38,496 nucleotides of DNA, from NCBI GenBank assembly GCA_017617575.1, contig JAFZVY010000086.1, positions 1-38,496 of the forward strand, read 5' to 3'. The notes below the pieces were generated by a model. It had not been told where the DNA came from and did no database searches. It was given only the letters and a program-made list of their open reading frames with translations. Origin of the DNA: Bacteroidaceae bacterium. Lineage in GTDB: Bacteria; Bacteroidota; Bacteroidia; Bacteroidales; Bacteroidaceae. Below are positions 31,717 to 38,496 of this stretch, piece after piece. Made by a program: the position numbers and the translations under genes. The first letter of the stretch is position 1; the number at the start of each line of letters is the position of its first letter.

Positions 31717-31821
31717 ACTAACGTTAGTTTGTATCTGTGAGTAGTACTACTGAGGATATCTGAGTAGTGCTACTCAGGCATATTGTGTAGTACTACCCAC
31801 GATGCATGACTACCGCTAGTC
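31717..31821. repeat. Cluster of short perfect palindromes, related to 4957-5054
   Basis: Palindromes in order: ACTAACGTTAGT (31717-31728), AGTAGTACTACT (31740-31751), CTGAGTAG TG CTACTCAG (31760-31777), GTAGTACTAC (31787-31796), and GACTA CCG CTAGTC (31808-31821, imperfect). The first and last use the same ACTA/TAGT half-site words as the cluster at 4957-5054. The spacing of roughly 20-25 bp between centres suggests a protein-binding or structured array. It is non-coding. Confidence 0.65.
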
Positions 31822-31907
31822 GCTGGCAAATATACACATTATTATCGTTAGTCGTATGTGGTTACCATGTTTTCTTCTGTTTTTCCAATTGACGCCTTTG
31901 GCGTATC

Positions 31908-31946
31908 AAAAAGAAAGGACTGGCTACCATTACGGTAACCAGTCCT
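31908..31946 (-). terminator. Intrinsic terminator of the SulP transporter gene
   Basis: On the - strand AGGACTGGTTACC (31946-31934) pairs with GGTAGCCAGTCCT (31928-31916) with one mismatch around a 5-nt loop, followed by the T-rich TTCTTTTT. It lies 25 nt after the stop codon. Confidence 0.85.
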
Positions 31947-31971
31947 AAAAGATATATAAACATGAATTGTA

Positions 31972-33645
31972 TTATGCGTACTTTTCTGCTACGGCAAGAG
32001 CCTCGTTGATGTTAGAACAGATGTTCTCTGCACCGAGGAGACGCTCGAATCCGTTCTTCACGAGAACGGAGTGTACCTTGTCATTTACGCCTGAGAGAAC
32101 GACCTTGATGCCGTTCTTGTGGCTCATCTCAATAAGGTTCTGGAGGTTGTGCATACCTGTTGAGTCTATGAATGGCACCTTACGCATACGGATGACACGT
32201 ACCTTTGGAACGTCGTTCATGCTGTTCATCATGTCCTCAAACTTGCTTGCCATACCGAAGAAGTAAGGACCGTTAATCTCATATACCTCTACGCGGTCTG
32301 GGATTGTGAGGTGCTCAATGTTGCCAGCCTCCATGTCTGTCTCATCCTCTGGGTTAATCTCGTCTGTGAGAACGCTAACCTGAGTGCTCTCAGCCATACG
32401 ACGCATGAAGAGGAAGCAAGCAAGAACGATGCCTACCTCGATGGCAATGGTGAGGTCAAAGACTACTGTGAGGATGAATGTGAGCCATAGGACGGTAATG
32501 TCTGACTTAGGATTCTTCATCATCTGCTTTACTGTACGCCATCCTGACATGTTGTAACTTACAATCACGAGCACACCTGCAAGGCACGCCATAGGGATGT
32601 AGTTGGCAAGCGGCATGAGGAAGAAAAAGATGAGAAGGAGCACTACGGCGTGGATGATACCTGCTACCGGGCTTTTACCTCCGTTTGAAATGTTTGCCAT
32701 AGTACGTGCGATGGCACCTGTAGCAGGAATACCGCCGATGAGCGGACACACGATGTTGGCAATACCTTGTCCCACGAGTTCCTGGTTGGAGTTGTGCTTA
32801 TGACCGATGACACCATCGGCTACGGTAGCAGAAAGGAGACTCTCGATAGCTCCAAGCACAGCGATTGTGATGGCTGGAGAGATAAGGTTCTGTACTGCAT
32901 CCCATGTGATGTTTGGAACACTTGGAGTTGGGAGTGATGGGTCAATCTTGAAGCGGTCGCCGATAGTCTCAACGTGGATGCCGAAGTAGTTTGTCATTAC
33001 GACGCCTGCAACGGTCATCACGATGATAGCAACGAGTGAACCTGGAATCTTCTTGCTGACAAGTGGAGTGGCTGCTATGATTACCACGCTCAATATACCT
33101 ATAAGGCTTGTGGCAAGGTCGATAGTTCCGAAGTTCTGGAAATAGCATGCCCACTTACCGATGAAGTCAGCCGGAACACCACCTTCGATAGTGAGACCGA
33201 AGAGGTCCTTAATCTGAGTGGAGAAGATGGTGAGTGCGATACCCGATGTGAATCCGATGATGATTGGATAAGGAATGTAAGAGATGATAGTACCAAGCTT
33301 CAACACTCCGAGCAACACGAGGAACACACCTGCAAGGATGGTGGCTATCATGAGTCCGTCCATGCCGTACTGCTGGATGATGCCGTAGATGATGACGATG
33401 AATGCACCTGTAGGTCCTCCAATCTGTACACGGCTACCGCCGAATGCGCTGATGATGAAACCAGCCACGATAGCTGTGAGAATACCTTCCTTAGGTGTTA
33501 CGCCTGATGCGATACCGAATGCGATGGCAAGCGGGAGTGCGACGATACCCACGATAATACCTGCCATGAGGTCTGCCATGAACTTCTCCTTGTTGTAGTT
33601 CTTCAGAGTAAGAAAAAGCTCTGGCTTGAATTCAAAGAATGCCAT
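31972..33645 (-). CDS. SulP/SLC26 anion transporter with C-terminal STAS domain
   Basis: Inner-membrane secondary transporter for sulfate, bicarbonate or a related anion. The hydrophobic part (about 25-420, some 12-14 helices) has the family segments DLMAGIIVGIVALPLAIAFGIASGV and GSRVQIGGPTGAFIVI; the STAS domain (about 440-555) includes VPFIDSTGMHNLQNLIEMSHKNGIKVVL. At 557 aa it has normal length. The substrate cannot be fixed by sequence alone; Bacteroidota SulP proteins are often called sulfate permeases without proof. It starts with ATG, has the long hairpin at 33699-33836 upstream and a strong terminator downstream, so it is probably a single-gene transcript. Confidence 0.94.
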   Translation of the reverse strand: MAFFEFKPELFLTLKNYNKEKFMADLMAGIIVGIVALPLAIAFGIASGVTPKEGILTAIVAGFIISAFGGSRVQIGGPTGAFIVIIYGIIQQYGMDGLMIATILAGVFLVLLGVLKLGTIISYIPYPIIIGFTSGIALTIFSTQIKDLFGLTIEGGVPADFIGKWACYFQNFGTIDLATSLIGILSVVIIAATPLVSKKIPGSLVAIIVMTVAGVVMTNYFGIHVETIGDRFKIDPSLPTPSVPNITWDAVQNLISPAITIAVLGAIESLLSATVADGVIGHKHNSNQELVGQGIANIVCPLIGGIPATGAIARTMANISNGGKSPVAGIIHAVVLLLIFFFLMPLANYIPMACLAGVLVIVSYNMSGWRTVKQMMKNPKSDITVLWLTFILTVVFDLTIAIEVGIVLACFLFMRRMAESTQVSVLTDEINPEDETDMEAGNIEHLTIPDRVEVYEINGPYFFGMASKFEDMMNSMNDVPKVRVIRMRKVPFIDSTGMHNLQNLIEMSHKNGIKVVLSGVNDKVHSVLVKNGFERLLGAENICSNINEALAVAEKYA

Positions 33646-33698
33646 AATTAATACTTACTAATATATTGTAATTGTTTATTGTTTTACTATTTTTAAAG

Positions 33699-33836
33699 AA
33701 CGAAAATTTAGAAAATTAAAGAAAATTTTCAATCTCAAGTTTTTAATTTATGCGTCCCGATATAAACCGAAGGCATAGATTTGAGATTAAAGATTTTACA
33801 TTTTAAAAATTTTCTTTAATTTTCTTAATTTTCGTT
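33699..33836. repeat. Long intergenic hairpin with conserved apical loop (copy 2)
   Basis: Three stacked stems: 33699-33729 with 33806-33836 (31 positions, one mismatch), AATCTCAA 33731-33738 with TTGAGATT 33781-33788 (perfect), and ATTTATGC 33746-33753 with GCATAGAT 33773-33780 (one G-U). The apical loop carries GTCCCGA (33754-33760) and CCGAAG then GCATA (33767-33777). These loop words are shared with 2880-3145, while the arms have no sequence similarity. It lies between the 3' end of the glycosyltransferase at 33851 and the SulP start. Confidence 0.8.
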
Positions 33837-33850
33837 TCTATTATAAAAAC

Positions 33851-34606
33851 TCAGTTCGTAATACCTTTCATCACTCCTCGCAGAACGAACATGAGGTGCA
33901 TCATGATGGTGGTGAACCATCCGTAGTGCCTGCACATTATCCTGTAACGCTCAAGGAGTGAAGCCTTGTGGTTGGCAGTAGTCATTCCCTCGGAGAGGTA
34001 ATCTGTAAACGGCTCGCGAATGTATATGTTCACAAGTCCGTCGGCCTTGCCTTGCTTCATACATCGGATGCACCAGTCAAAGTCAGCTGAGAAACGGTAC
34101 GTGAGGTCGTACCTCTGCATTATCTTGCGATTGACGTAGAATGACTGATGACACACGAGCATTCCGTGCATGAAGCTCTTCCATGTAAGATGCTCAGGTG
34201 GAGCGAGACGACGTGAACGCAATAGGTTACCTTTGTCATCCACGATGTCAGTATTACCATATATGATACCCACGCTATTCGCATCTGCCTTGTCTGCTAT
34301 GTGCTGGAGCGTGTCGCAGCCGTGAAGCTTGTCACCGGCATTAAGGAAGCACACGTAGTCGCCCTTGGCAAGGTCAATAGCCTTATTCATGGCATCGTAG
34401 AGTCCCTTGTCACGCTCGCTTACCACGACGACATCAAAGTCCGCATTACGTTGTCTGTAAGCCTCAGCCATGGCAACCGTAGCATCCTTTGAGCCTCCGT
34501 CCATGATGATGTGCTGAACATTACGATACGTCTGCCTCTCAACTGAAAGTAGCGTACGCTCTATGGTAGATGCCGCATTATATGTTACCGTCACCAGAGT
34601 TATCAT
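33851..34606 (-). CDS. Glycosyltransferase family 2
   Basis: The start is the ATG at 34606 (251 aa), giving the standard opening MITLVTVTYNAASTIERTLLS. The frame is open to 34765, but that extension overlaps the previous gene and resembles nothing. The GT-A features are IIMDGGSKDATVA (nucleotide binding), FLNAGDKLH (the DxD site in the looser form AGD), and FSADFDWCIRCMKQG (acceptor side). It overlaps the end of the GT4 gene by 29 bp, so the two are co-translated and probably act on the same surface glycan. No membrane helix is clear beyond a hydrophobic C-terminus. Confidence 0.88.
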   Translation of the reverse strand: MITLVTVTYNAASTIERTLLSVERQTYRNVQHIIMDGGSKDATVAMAEAYRQRNADFDVVVVSERDKGLYDAMNKAIDLAKGDYVCFLNAGDKLHGCDTLQHIADKADANSVGIIYGNTDIVDDKGNLLRSRRLAPPEHLTWKSFMHGMLVCHQSFYVNRKIMQRYDLTYRFSADFDWCIRCMKQGKADGLVNIYIREPFTDYLSEGMTTANHKASLLERYRIMCRHYGWFTTIMMHLMFVLRGVMKGITN

Positions 34607-35837
34607 ATATTTCGATGTATTTGTTTGCAACCGATTCCTGTGAGTAAGTAGCCACAGCCTTTGCGCGTGACAACTCTGATAGCTTAGTGTAGCCATCCTG
34701 ATTGAGAGTCCACACGATGCCCTCGGCAAAGTCGTCGGCATCACGATACTTAGCCACGTATCCATTCTGCTTGTGGTCTATCATCTCAGGTATTCCACCC
34801 ACGTTGAAGCCCACGCAAGGCACTCCGCACGACATTGCCTCAACGATGGTGTTAGGCAGGTTGTCCTGAAGCGAAGGAGTGACATAGATATCAACAGCGT
34901 TATAGAGGTCAACGATATGCTGCTGGTCGCTCACGTATGATATAGGGAACACAGGGAATGGCAACTGGCTCTGAACCACGTCCGACTGTCCTCCGAGTAC
35001 CACCACGCCAATCTGCGATGACAGTTCTGGATGATTCTTCTTGATGGTCTCACACGCCTCAACGAGGAACCGGAAGCCCTTGCGTTCATCCGTTATCTTC
35101 TGCGAACCGAAGAGCAACAGGCGCTTATCCTCAGGCAAGCCTTGTCTCTGCCTTGCCTCCACCTTGATACAAGGACGGAACAGGTCGGTATCTATGGCAT
35201 TAGGTATGCTTACTACCCTATGCCCCTTGGCAAGAAGCGAAGTCTTGGCAATATTGCCCAGCCACTTGCTACAACTTACAAACGTGATGTCAGCATCCTT
35301 ATATATCGCACGTTTCTTGTCAAATACGCTCTTCGTGATATCATAGAACGTACCCTTGAGGAGGTCACACTTCTCGCATGATGTCTGGAACTTGGTACAC
35401 TCGCCGGAATAATGGCAAACACCTGTGAAGTACCATTGGTCGTGCATAGTGACAACAATCTTTTTACCCGAATGGATAATCCTGTCGAGATTATCAAGCG
35501 AAAGGAAACCTTGGTTCACCCAATGCAGATGGATGACATCCGCCTGCTTGAACTCATTAAGGCGTGTGATGTCAGTACCTGCATTAGCCACATCCACCTG
35601 AAACAGGTTCTTGCGGCTGAACCTATTGTGAAAGAAGATGGTAAGTCGCTCATACACAAACTTGACCGGTAACATCACGCTTGGGCGGAGTGCCACCACG
35701 AGGAGTCTGTCCGTCTGCTTGTCACGTACCAGCATCTTGGCTCTCACGCCATTGTTTTTAAGTGCATCCATAAGTCTGTTGCAGGCTATGGCAGCACCCC
35801 CAGTTCGTTCAGATGTATTTATGAGCAATACCTTCAT
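34578..35837 (-). CDS. Glycosyltransferase family 4
   Basis: GT-B fold enzyme of 419 aa, likely cytoplasmic and membrane-associated. It starts at ATG 35837 with MKVLLINTSERTGGAAIACNRLM; the frame's opening TTG at 35846 adds only three residues. The N-terminal half has VIHLHWVNQGFLSLDNL and MHDQWYFTGVCHYSGECTKF. The C-terminal half has the donor-binding run DNLPNTIVEAMSCGVPCVGF and VGGIPEMIDHKQNGYV. CHYSGEC...CEKCD is a cysteine-rich stretch (about 138-156) that could bind metal. Its start is preceded by a TACCTTTG -7 box at 35872-35865. With the overlapping GT2 gene it forms a small glycan-synthesis unit; sugar and acceptor are unknown. Confidence 0.9.
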   Translation of the reverse strand: MKVLLINTSERTGGAAIACNRLMDALKNNGVRAKMLVRDKQTDRLLVVALRPSVMLPVKFVYERLTIFFHNRFSRKNLFQVDVANAGTDITRLNEFKQADVIHLHWVNQGFLSLDNLDRIIHSGKKIVVTMHDQWYFTGVCHYSGECTKFQTSCEKCDLLKGTFYDITKSVFDKKRAIYKDADITFVSCSKWLGNIAKTSLLAKGHRVVSIPNAIDTDLFRPCIKVEARQRQGLPEDKRLLLFGSQKITDERKGFRFLVEACETIKKNHPELSSQIGVVVLGGQSDVVQSQLPFPVFPISYVSDQQHIVDLYNAVDIYVTPSLQDNLPNTIVEAMSCGVPCVGFNVGGIPEMIDHKQNGYVAKYRDADDFAEGIVWTLNQDGYTKLSELSRAKAVATYSQESVANKYIEIYDNSGDGNI

Positions 35838-35864
35838 TTCACACAATTTTTACAATATTGGTTG

Positions 35865-35872
35865 CAAAGGTA
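35865..35872 (-). promoter_or_regulatory. -7 box before the glycosyltransferase pair
   Basis: On the - strand TACCTTTG (35872-35865) is 27 nt before the ATG at 35837. No clear -33 TTTG appears at the usual distance. Confidence 0.5.
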
Positions 35873-35941
35873 CAACTTTTTCAGCGAACTACAGTTAAGC
35901 GATAATGAAATTTTGGGAAAGGCTATTGTAAATCATAACAA

Positions 35942-35977
35942 TTCCCTGCTTCAACCAAGTATGGCGGAAGCAGGGAA
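35942..35977 (-). terminator. Probable terminator of the FtsX/MacB permease gene
   Basis: TTCCCTGCTTC (35942-35952) and GAAGCAGGGAA (35967-35977) form a perfect 11-bp stem with a 14-nt loop. On the - strand only a weak T-rich stretch (TTGTTAT) follows. It lies 41 nt after the stop codon at 36019. Confidence 0.55.
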
Positions 35978-36018
35978 AATTATGAAACTTGAATGGCTCG
36001 GCGTAAGCAATTATGAAT

Positions 36019-38352
36019 TTATTCCGTCTTGATGCTTTCTACAGGGTTCATCGTTGCTACCTTGTATGTTTTGCAACCAATGACAATGATGGTTACGATG
36101 ATGGCAAACAAGAGTGGTACAACGTATGTCCATAGTGGCATGTCAACCTTGTCGGGGAACTGCTCCATGATAAGACCATTGCAGTAGTAACCCACCATAG
36201 CACCAAAGATGATGGAAGGTATGGCGATGACGGCTATATTCCTTACCCATAGCGTCTGTAGTTCGAGTACGGTTGCGCCAAGTACCTTGCGGATGGCAAG
36301 TTCACGACTGCGACGTTGTACCTCATCACTTATGTAACCTATCAATCCTATCAATGTGATAAGGAAGGTGGCAATACATCCAATAATGATAAGGTCGCGC
36401 ATGTGTTGTGTCTCGTCATAACCATTATGTACCAATTCGGAGTATGGCATAATAGTCATCTCATCGTCTGGATAAAGTCTGTCACAAAGTCTTTGAAGCT
36501 CTATAATGTTTTCAGCCGTAAGTGATTGCAACTTAAACACTGCAAATTTTGTCCATCTGGAACCATTGATGATAAACAAAGGACGTTCATCCCTTTGGTT
36601 GAGATCACAAATGGTAAAGTCCTTTACTACACCAACAATGGTGAATGGGATGTCTCCGAAACTCGAATTTGTCACCTGCAATCCTATTACGTTATCTATT
36701 CCCTCTTGTTTCTTAACCCTTCGGGCAAAATTCTCATCCACTAACACCTCATTCGTAGCAGAATCTGGACGCTCAGAAAAACCTCTTCCATTTACGATAG
36801 TAAGTCCCATAGTCTTTATGATGCCTGGAGTGGCAGTGAACATATTAGCAGCATTAAATAAGTCATTTTGATGACCAACTATTGCTATATTATCTCCACT
36901 TTGTGACTCAAAAAACAAAGAGTATGAGAGATAGGAGCTTTCCACAAATGACAGCTTGTTTGCCTCATCCATAAGCACCTTTGCCTTTTCTGCACTAACA
37001 TGATAATGAGTGTACACAACATTCTTGTAGTCATAACCAAGGTCTTTGTTTAGCATATAATCATACTGACGATAGACTGTTGTGAGTACGACGAACAGTA
37101 ATGCACTAAGAGCAAACTGAAAGGCGAGAAGCGACAACTTCCATATTCTCTTGCTCTCGCTAAAATGACGAAAGGCATACGTTACGGATATATGTGAATG
37201 GATGTAACCCGGTAGAAGGGCGCAACTAAGCAAGACTATCACGCATACTCCCAAGATTACGAACACGGTCTGGCTTGAGAACAACGTACCCAACGAAATG
37301 CCGAGGAGTGACTTTATCAAGTCTTGTCCAACGAAGATGATGAATGCCATGAGTGCGAGCGCAACACCAAGATGAATGGCAGCATCCTTGAACGTCTCCT
37401 TATAGAACTCTGAATCGGGTGCACCCATACTCTTCTGTACGGCTACCTCCTTTGCCTTACCAGCAAGAGTACCTATGACAACAAGTATGTAGTTCATGAT
37501 GGCTGTGAAGAGTATCACTATAGCAACTATGGCAAGGATTATGCAAAAGCCTGATTCCATTGCATTATTTATTCGCTCCTCAGCGAGATTATTGAAAATA
37601 TAATGAAAACCCTTGTGACCAGATTCTGCAAGGTATTTCATTTCCGATGCAAGTTCCTTTTCAATCATTTTGTCGCTCTCATGTTGCACTTTCTCAAGGT
37701 TTGCATTTGGCACGAGGCGCACATACGAATTATAGCGGTCGTTACCCATCAAGTTGCTTGATCCATCATACGAATAATAACCTATTGATGGAAGTGATAC
37801 AAACACATCAACAACAGAGTACGACGAGTTGTCAGCATAATCATCGTATATGCCACCTATAGTAAGTGGTATGCTATCATAAGGATAAACGTAGAAATAT
37901 TTGCCTATGACATCGCCACCAATCTTATCTGCAAGACTTTTGCTTACCATACATTGACCTTTGACAGAGAGGGCTTTGCGCACGTCACCAGTAACTTTGG
38001 TATCAAAAAACTTGAAATGACAACTGTCTGCAAATAGCATCTTACGGGTTTTAACCTTTCGTCCATCCTCAAACACAAGCTTTGCATCAGCTGTGAAAAA
38101 AGTATTTCGAGAACATTCCACAATCTCTGGAACATACTCACGAAGCTTTGGTGCCGTGCCACCCGATGTATGTGCATGATTAAATTCTCCTTGCGATTTG
38201 GACACGATATATTCAGACAACTTATATATGTTGTCTATATCCTTTACGCAACTGTTATAATTCAACTCCAATCTTACGCGGGCAAGGAGAACCAAACCGA
38301 TGGTAAGACCTATGGTGAGTGATAATATCTTTATGAATGAACCTTTACCCAT
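36019..38352 (-). CDS. Large ABC-transporter permease, MacB/FtsX type
   Basis: A 777-aa inner-membrane protein with the double FtsX layout: N-terminal helix (IKILSLTIGLTIGLVLLARV), periplasmic MacB-like domain (about 35-255), a set of helices around 265-385 with VAVQKSMGAPDSEFYKETF, a hinge helix (KLSLLAFQFALSALLFVVLTT), a second periplasmic domain (about 430-640), and three C-terminal helices with the signature RRSRELAIRKVLGATVLELQ. No ATPase gene is in the window, so its partner must be elsewhere or beyond the right edge. Compared with relatives, the N-terminus lacks the roughly 20 residues usually found before the first helix; no in-frame ATG exists just upstream, so it may be naturally short. 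Such permeases move lipoproteins, lipids or peptides, or act as mechanotransmitters. Confidence 0.87.
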   Translation of the reverse strand: MGKGSFIKILSLTIGLTIGLVLLARVRLELNYNSCVKDIDNIYKLSEYIVSKSQGEFNHAHTSGGTAPKLREYVPEIVECSRNTFFTADAKLVFEDGRKVKTRKMLFADSCHFKFFDTKVTGDVRKALSVKGQCMVSKSLADKIGGDVIGKYFYVYPYDSIPLTIGGIYDDYADNSSYSVVDVFVSLPSIGYYSYDGSSNLMGNDRYNSYVRLVPNANLEKVQHESDKMIEKELASEMKYLAESGHKGFHYIFNNLAEERINNAMESGFCIILAIVAIVILFTAIMNYILVVIGTLAGKAKEVAVQKSMGAPDSEFYKETFKDAAIHLGVALALMAFIIFVGQDLIKSLLGISLGTLFSSQTVFVILGVCVIVLLSCALLPGYIHSHISVTYAFRHFSESKRIWKLSLLAFQFALSALLFVVLTTVYRQYDYMLNKDLGYDYKNVVYTHYHVSAEKAKVLMDEANKLSFVESSYLSYSLFFESQSGDNIAIVGHQNDLFNAANMFTATPGIIKTMGLTIVNGRGFSERPDSATNEVLVDENFARRVKKQEGIDNVIGLQVTNSSFGDIPFTIVGVVKDFTICDLNQRDERPLFIINGSRWTKFAVFKLQSLTAENIIELQRLCDRLYPDDEMTIMPYSELVHNGYDETQHMRDLIIIGCIATFLITLIGLIGYISDEVQRRSRELAIRKVLGATVLELQTLWVRNIAVIAIPSIIFGAMVGYYCNGLIMEQFPDKVDMPLWTYVVPLLFAIIVTIIVIGCKTYKVATMNPVESIKTE

Positions 38353-38456
38353 AGAGAATGAGGAATTAGGAATGTGAAATACTAGTGGTGCGATATTTTT
38401 TCATCAAGCCACAATATGCCCTTTATTTATAAGGGTTTAAGTGCGTTCTTTGATTT

Positions 38457-38485
38457 TTTGATTTGAAAATGACAGAGTAACTTTG
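38457..38485 (+). promoter_or_regulatory. Divergent promoter at the right edge
   Basis: TTTG (38457-38460) and TAACTTTG (38478-38485), 17 bp apart, match the Bacteroidota promoter and point rightwards, out of the window. A + strand gene starting just beyond the edge is expected. The gap 38353-38477 otherwise shows nothing. Confidence 0.55.
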
Positions 38486-38496
38486 CAGTAATAATA

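Noticed and set aside
34607-34765. N-terminal extension of the GT2 glycosyltransferase
   Set aside because: These 53 codons lie inside the GT4 gene in another frame and do not resemble any GT2 start; the ATG at 34606 gives the family opening.
38366-38404. 12-codon leader peptide before the FtsX/MacB gene (ATG AAA AAA TAT ... TAA)
   Set aside because: The frame is short and could be chance; no amino-acid bias or paired attenuator was seen.

Overview
The window looks like a chromosomal segment of a Bacteroidales bacterium, most probably Prevotellaceae. Three things point there. Upstream regions carry the Bacteroidota-type -7 box TAnnTTTG. Start codons lack Shine-Dalgarno sequences and sit behind A/T-rich leaders. 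The gene content is typical of the group: Mfa-like/FISUMP surface lipoproteins, DUF6242- and DUF6089-like envelope proteins, the uppS-bamA-ompH-murI cluster, and MacB/FtsX-type permeases. No tRNA, rRNA, insertion sequence, phage gene or CRISPR array was seen.

Layout: every gene left of about 18.8 kb is on the + strand and every gene to the right is on the - strand, meeting at a terminator hairpin at 18800-18828. Left half: leuS; a fused YitT/DUF2179 membrane protein plus HAM1/RdgB nucleotidase; a repeat-filled 507-bp gap; a 60-aa protein with a Mfa-like/FISUMP lipoprotein; a fused C26 amidase/M19 dipeptidase; an Asp-box lipoprotein; then an outer-membrane and cell-wall biogenesis block (DUF6089-like barrel, uppS, bamA, three ompH/skp paralogues, murI, comF). 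Right half, read leftwards from the right edge: a large FtsX/MacB permease; two glycosyltransferases; a SulP transporter; a 720-bp repeat-rich gap; a DEAD-box helicase overlapping a third glycosyltransferase; aroQ; an O-methyltransferase; rbfA; a LolC/E-type permease; a TPR/OmpA-like lipoprotein; a thioredoxin-fold lipoprotein that has lost its CXXC; a ComM/YifB ATPase; two paralogous small lipoproteins; and a TauE/SafE permease.

How the genes fit together: UppS supplies the undecaprenyl carrier and MurI supplies D-glutamate for peptidoglycan. BamA and the OmpH chaperones assemble outer-membrane proteins, and the LolC/E-like permease belongs to lipoprotein export. The window encodes at least six predicted lipoproteins, so it is strongly biased towards the cell envelope.

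The most interesting signals are mostly non-coding. Two long intergenic hairpins (2880-3145 and 33699-33836) have unrelated arms but share an apical loop of the form GTCCCGA...CCGAA followed by GCATA. Two gaps carry clusters of short perfect palindromes, and one of these also has a 24-bp tandem repeat. A fragment of a second FISUMP 3' end survives with its own copy of the terminator. Coding oddities are the YitT-HAM1 fusion with altered nucleotidase motifs, the C26-M19 fusion, the CXXC-less thioredoxin protein, a lipoprotein with an acidic heptad tail, and non-ATG starts forced by upstream stops on rbfA and the helicase gene. No single new multi-gene system is evident; the conserved-loop hairpin family is the strongest candidate for something undescribed.
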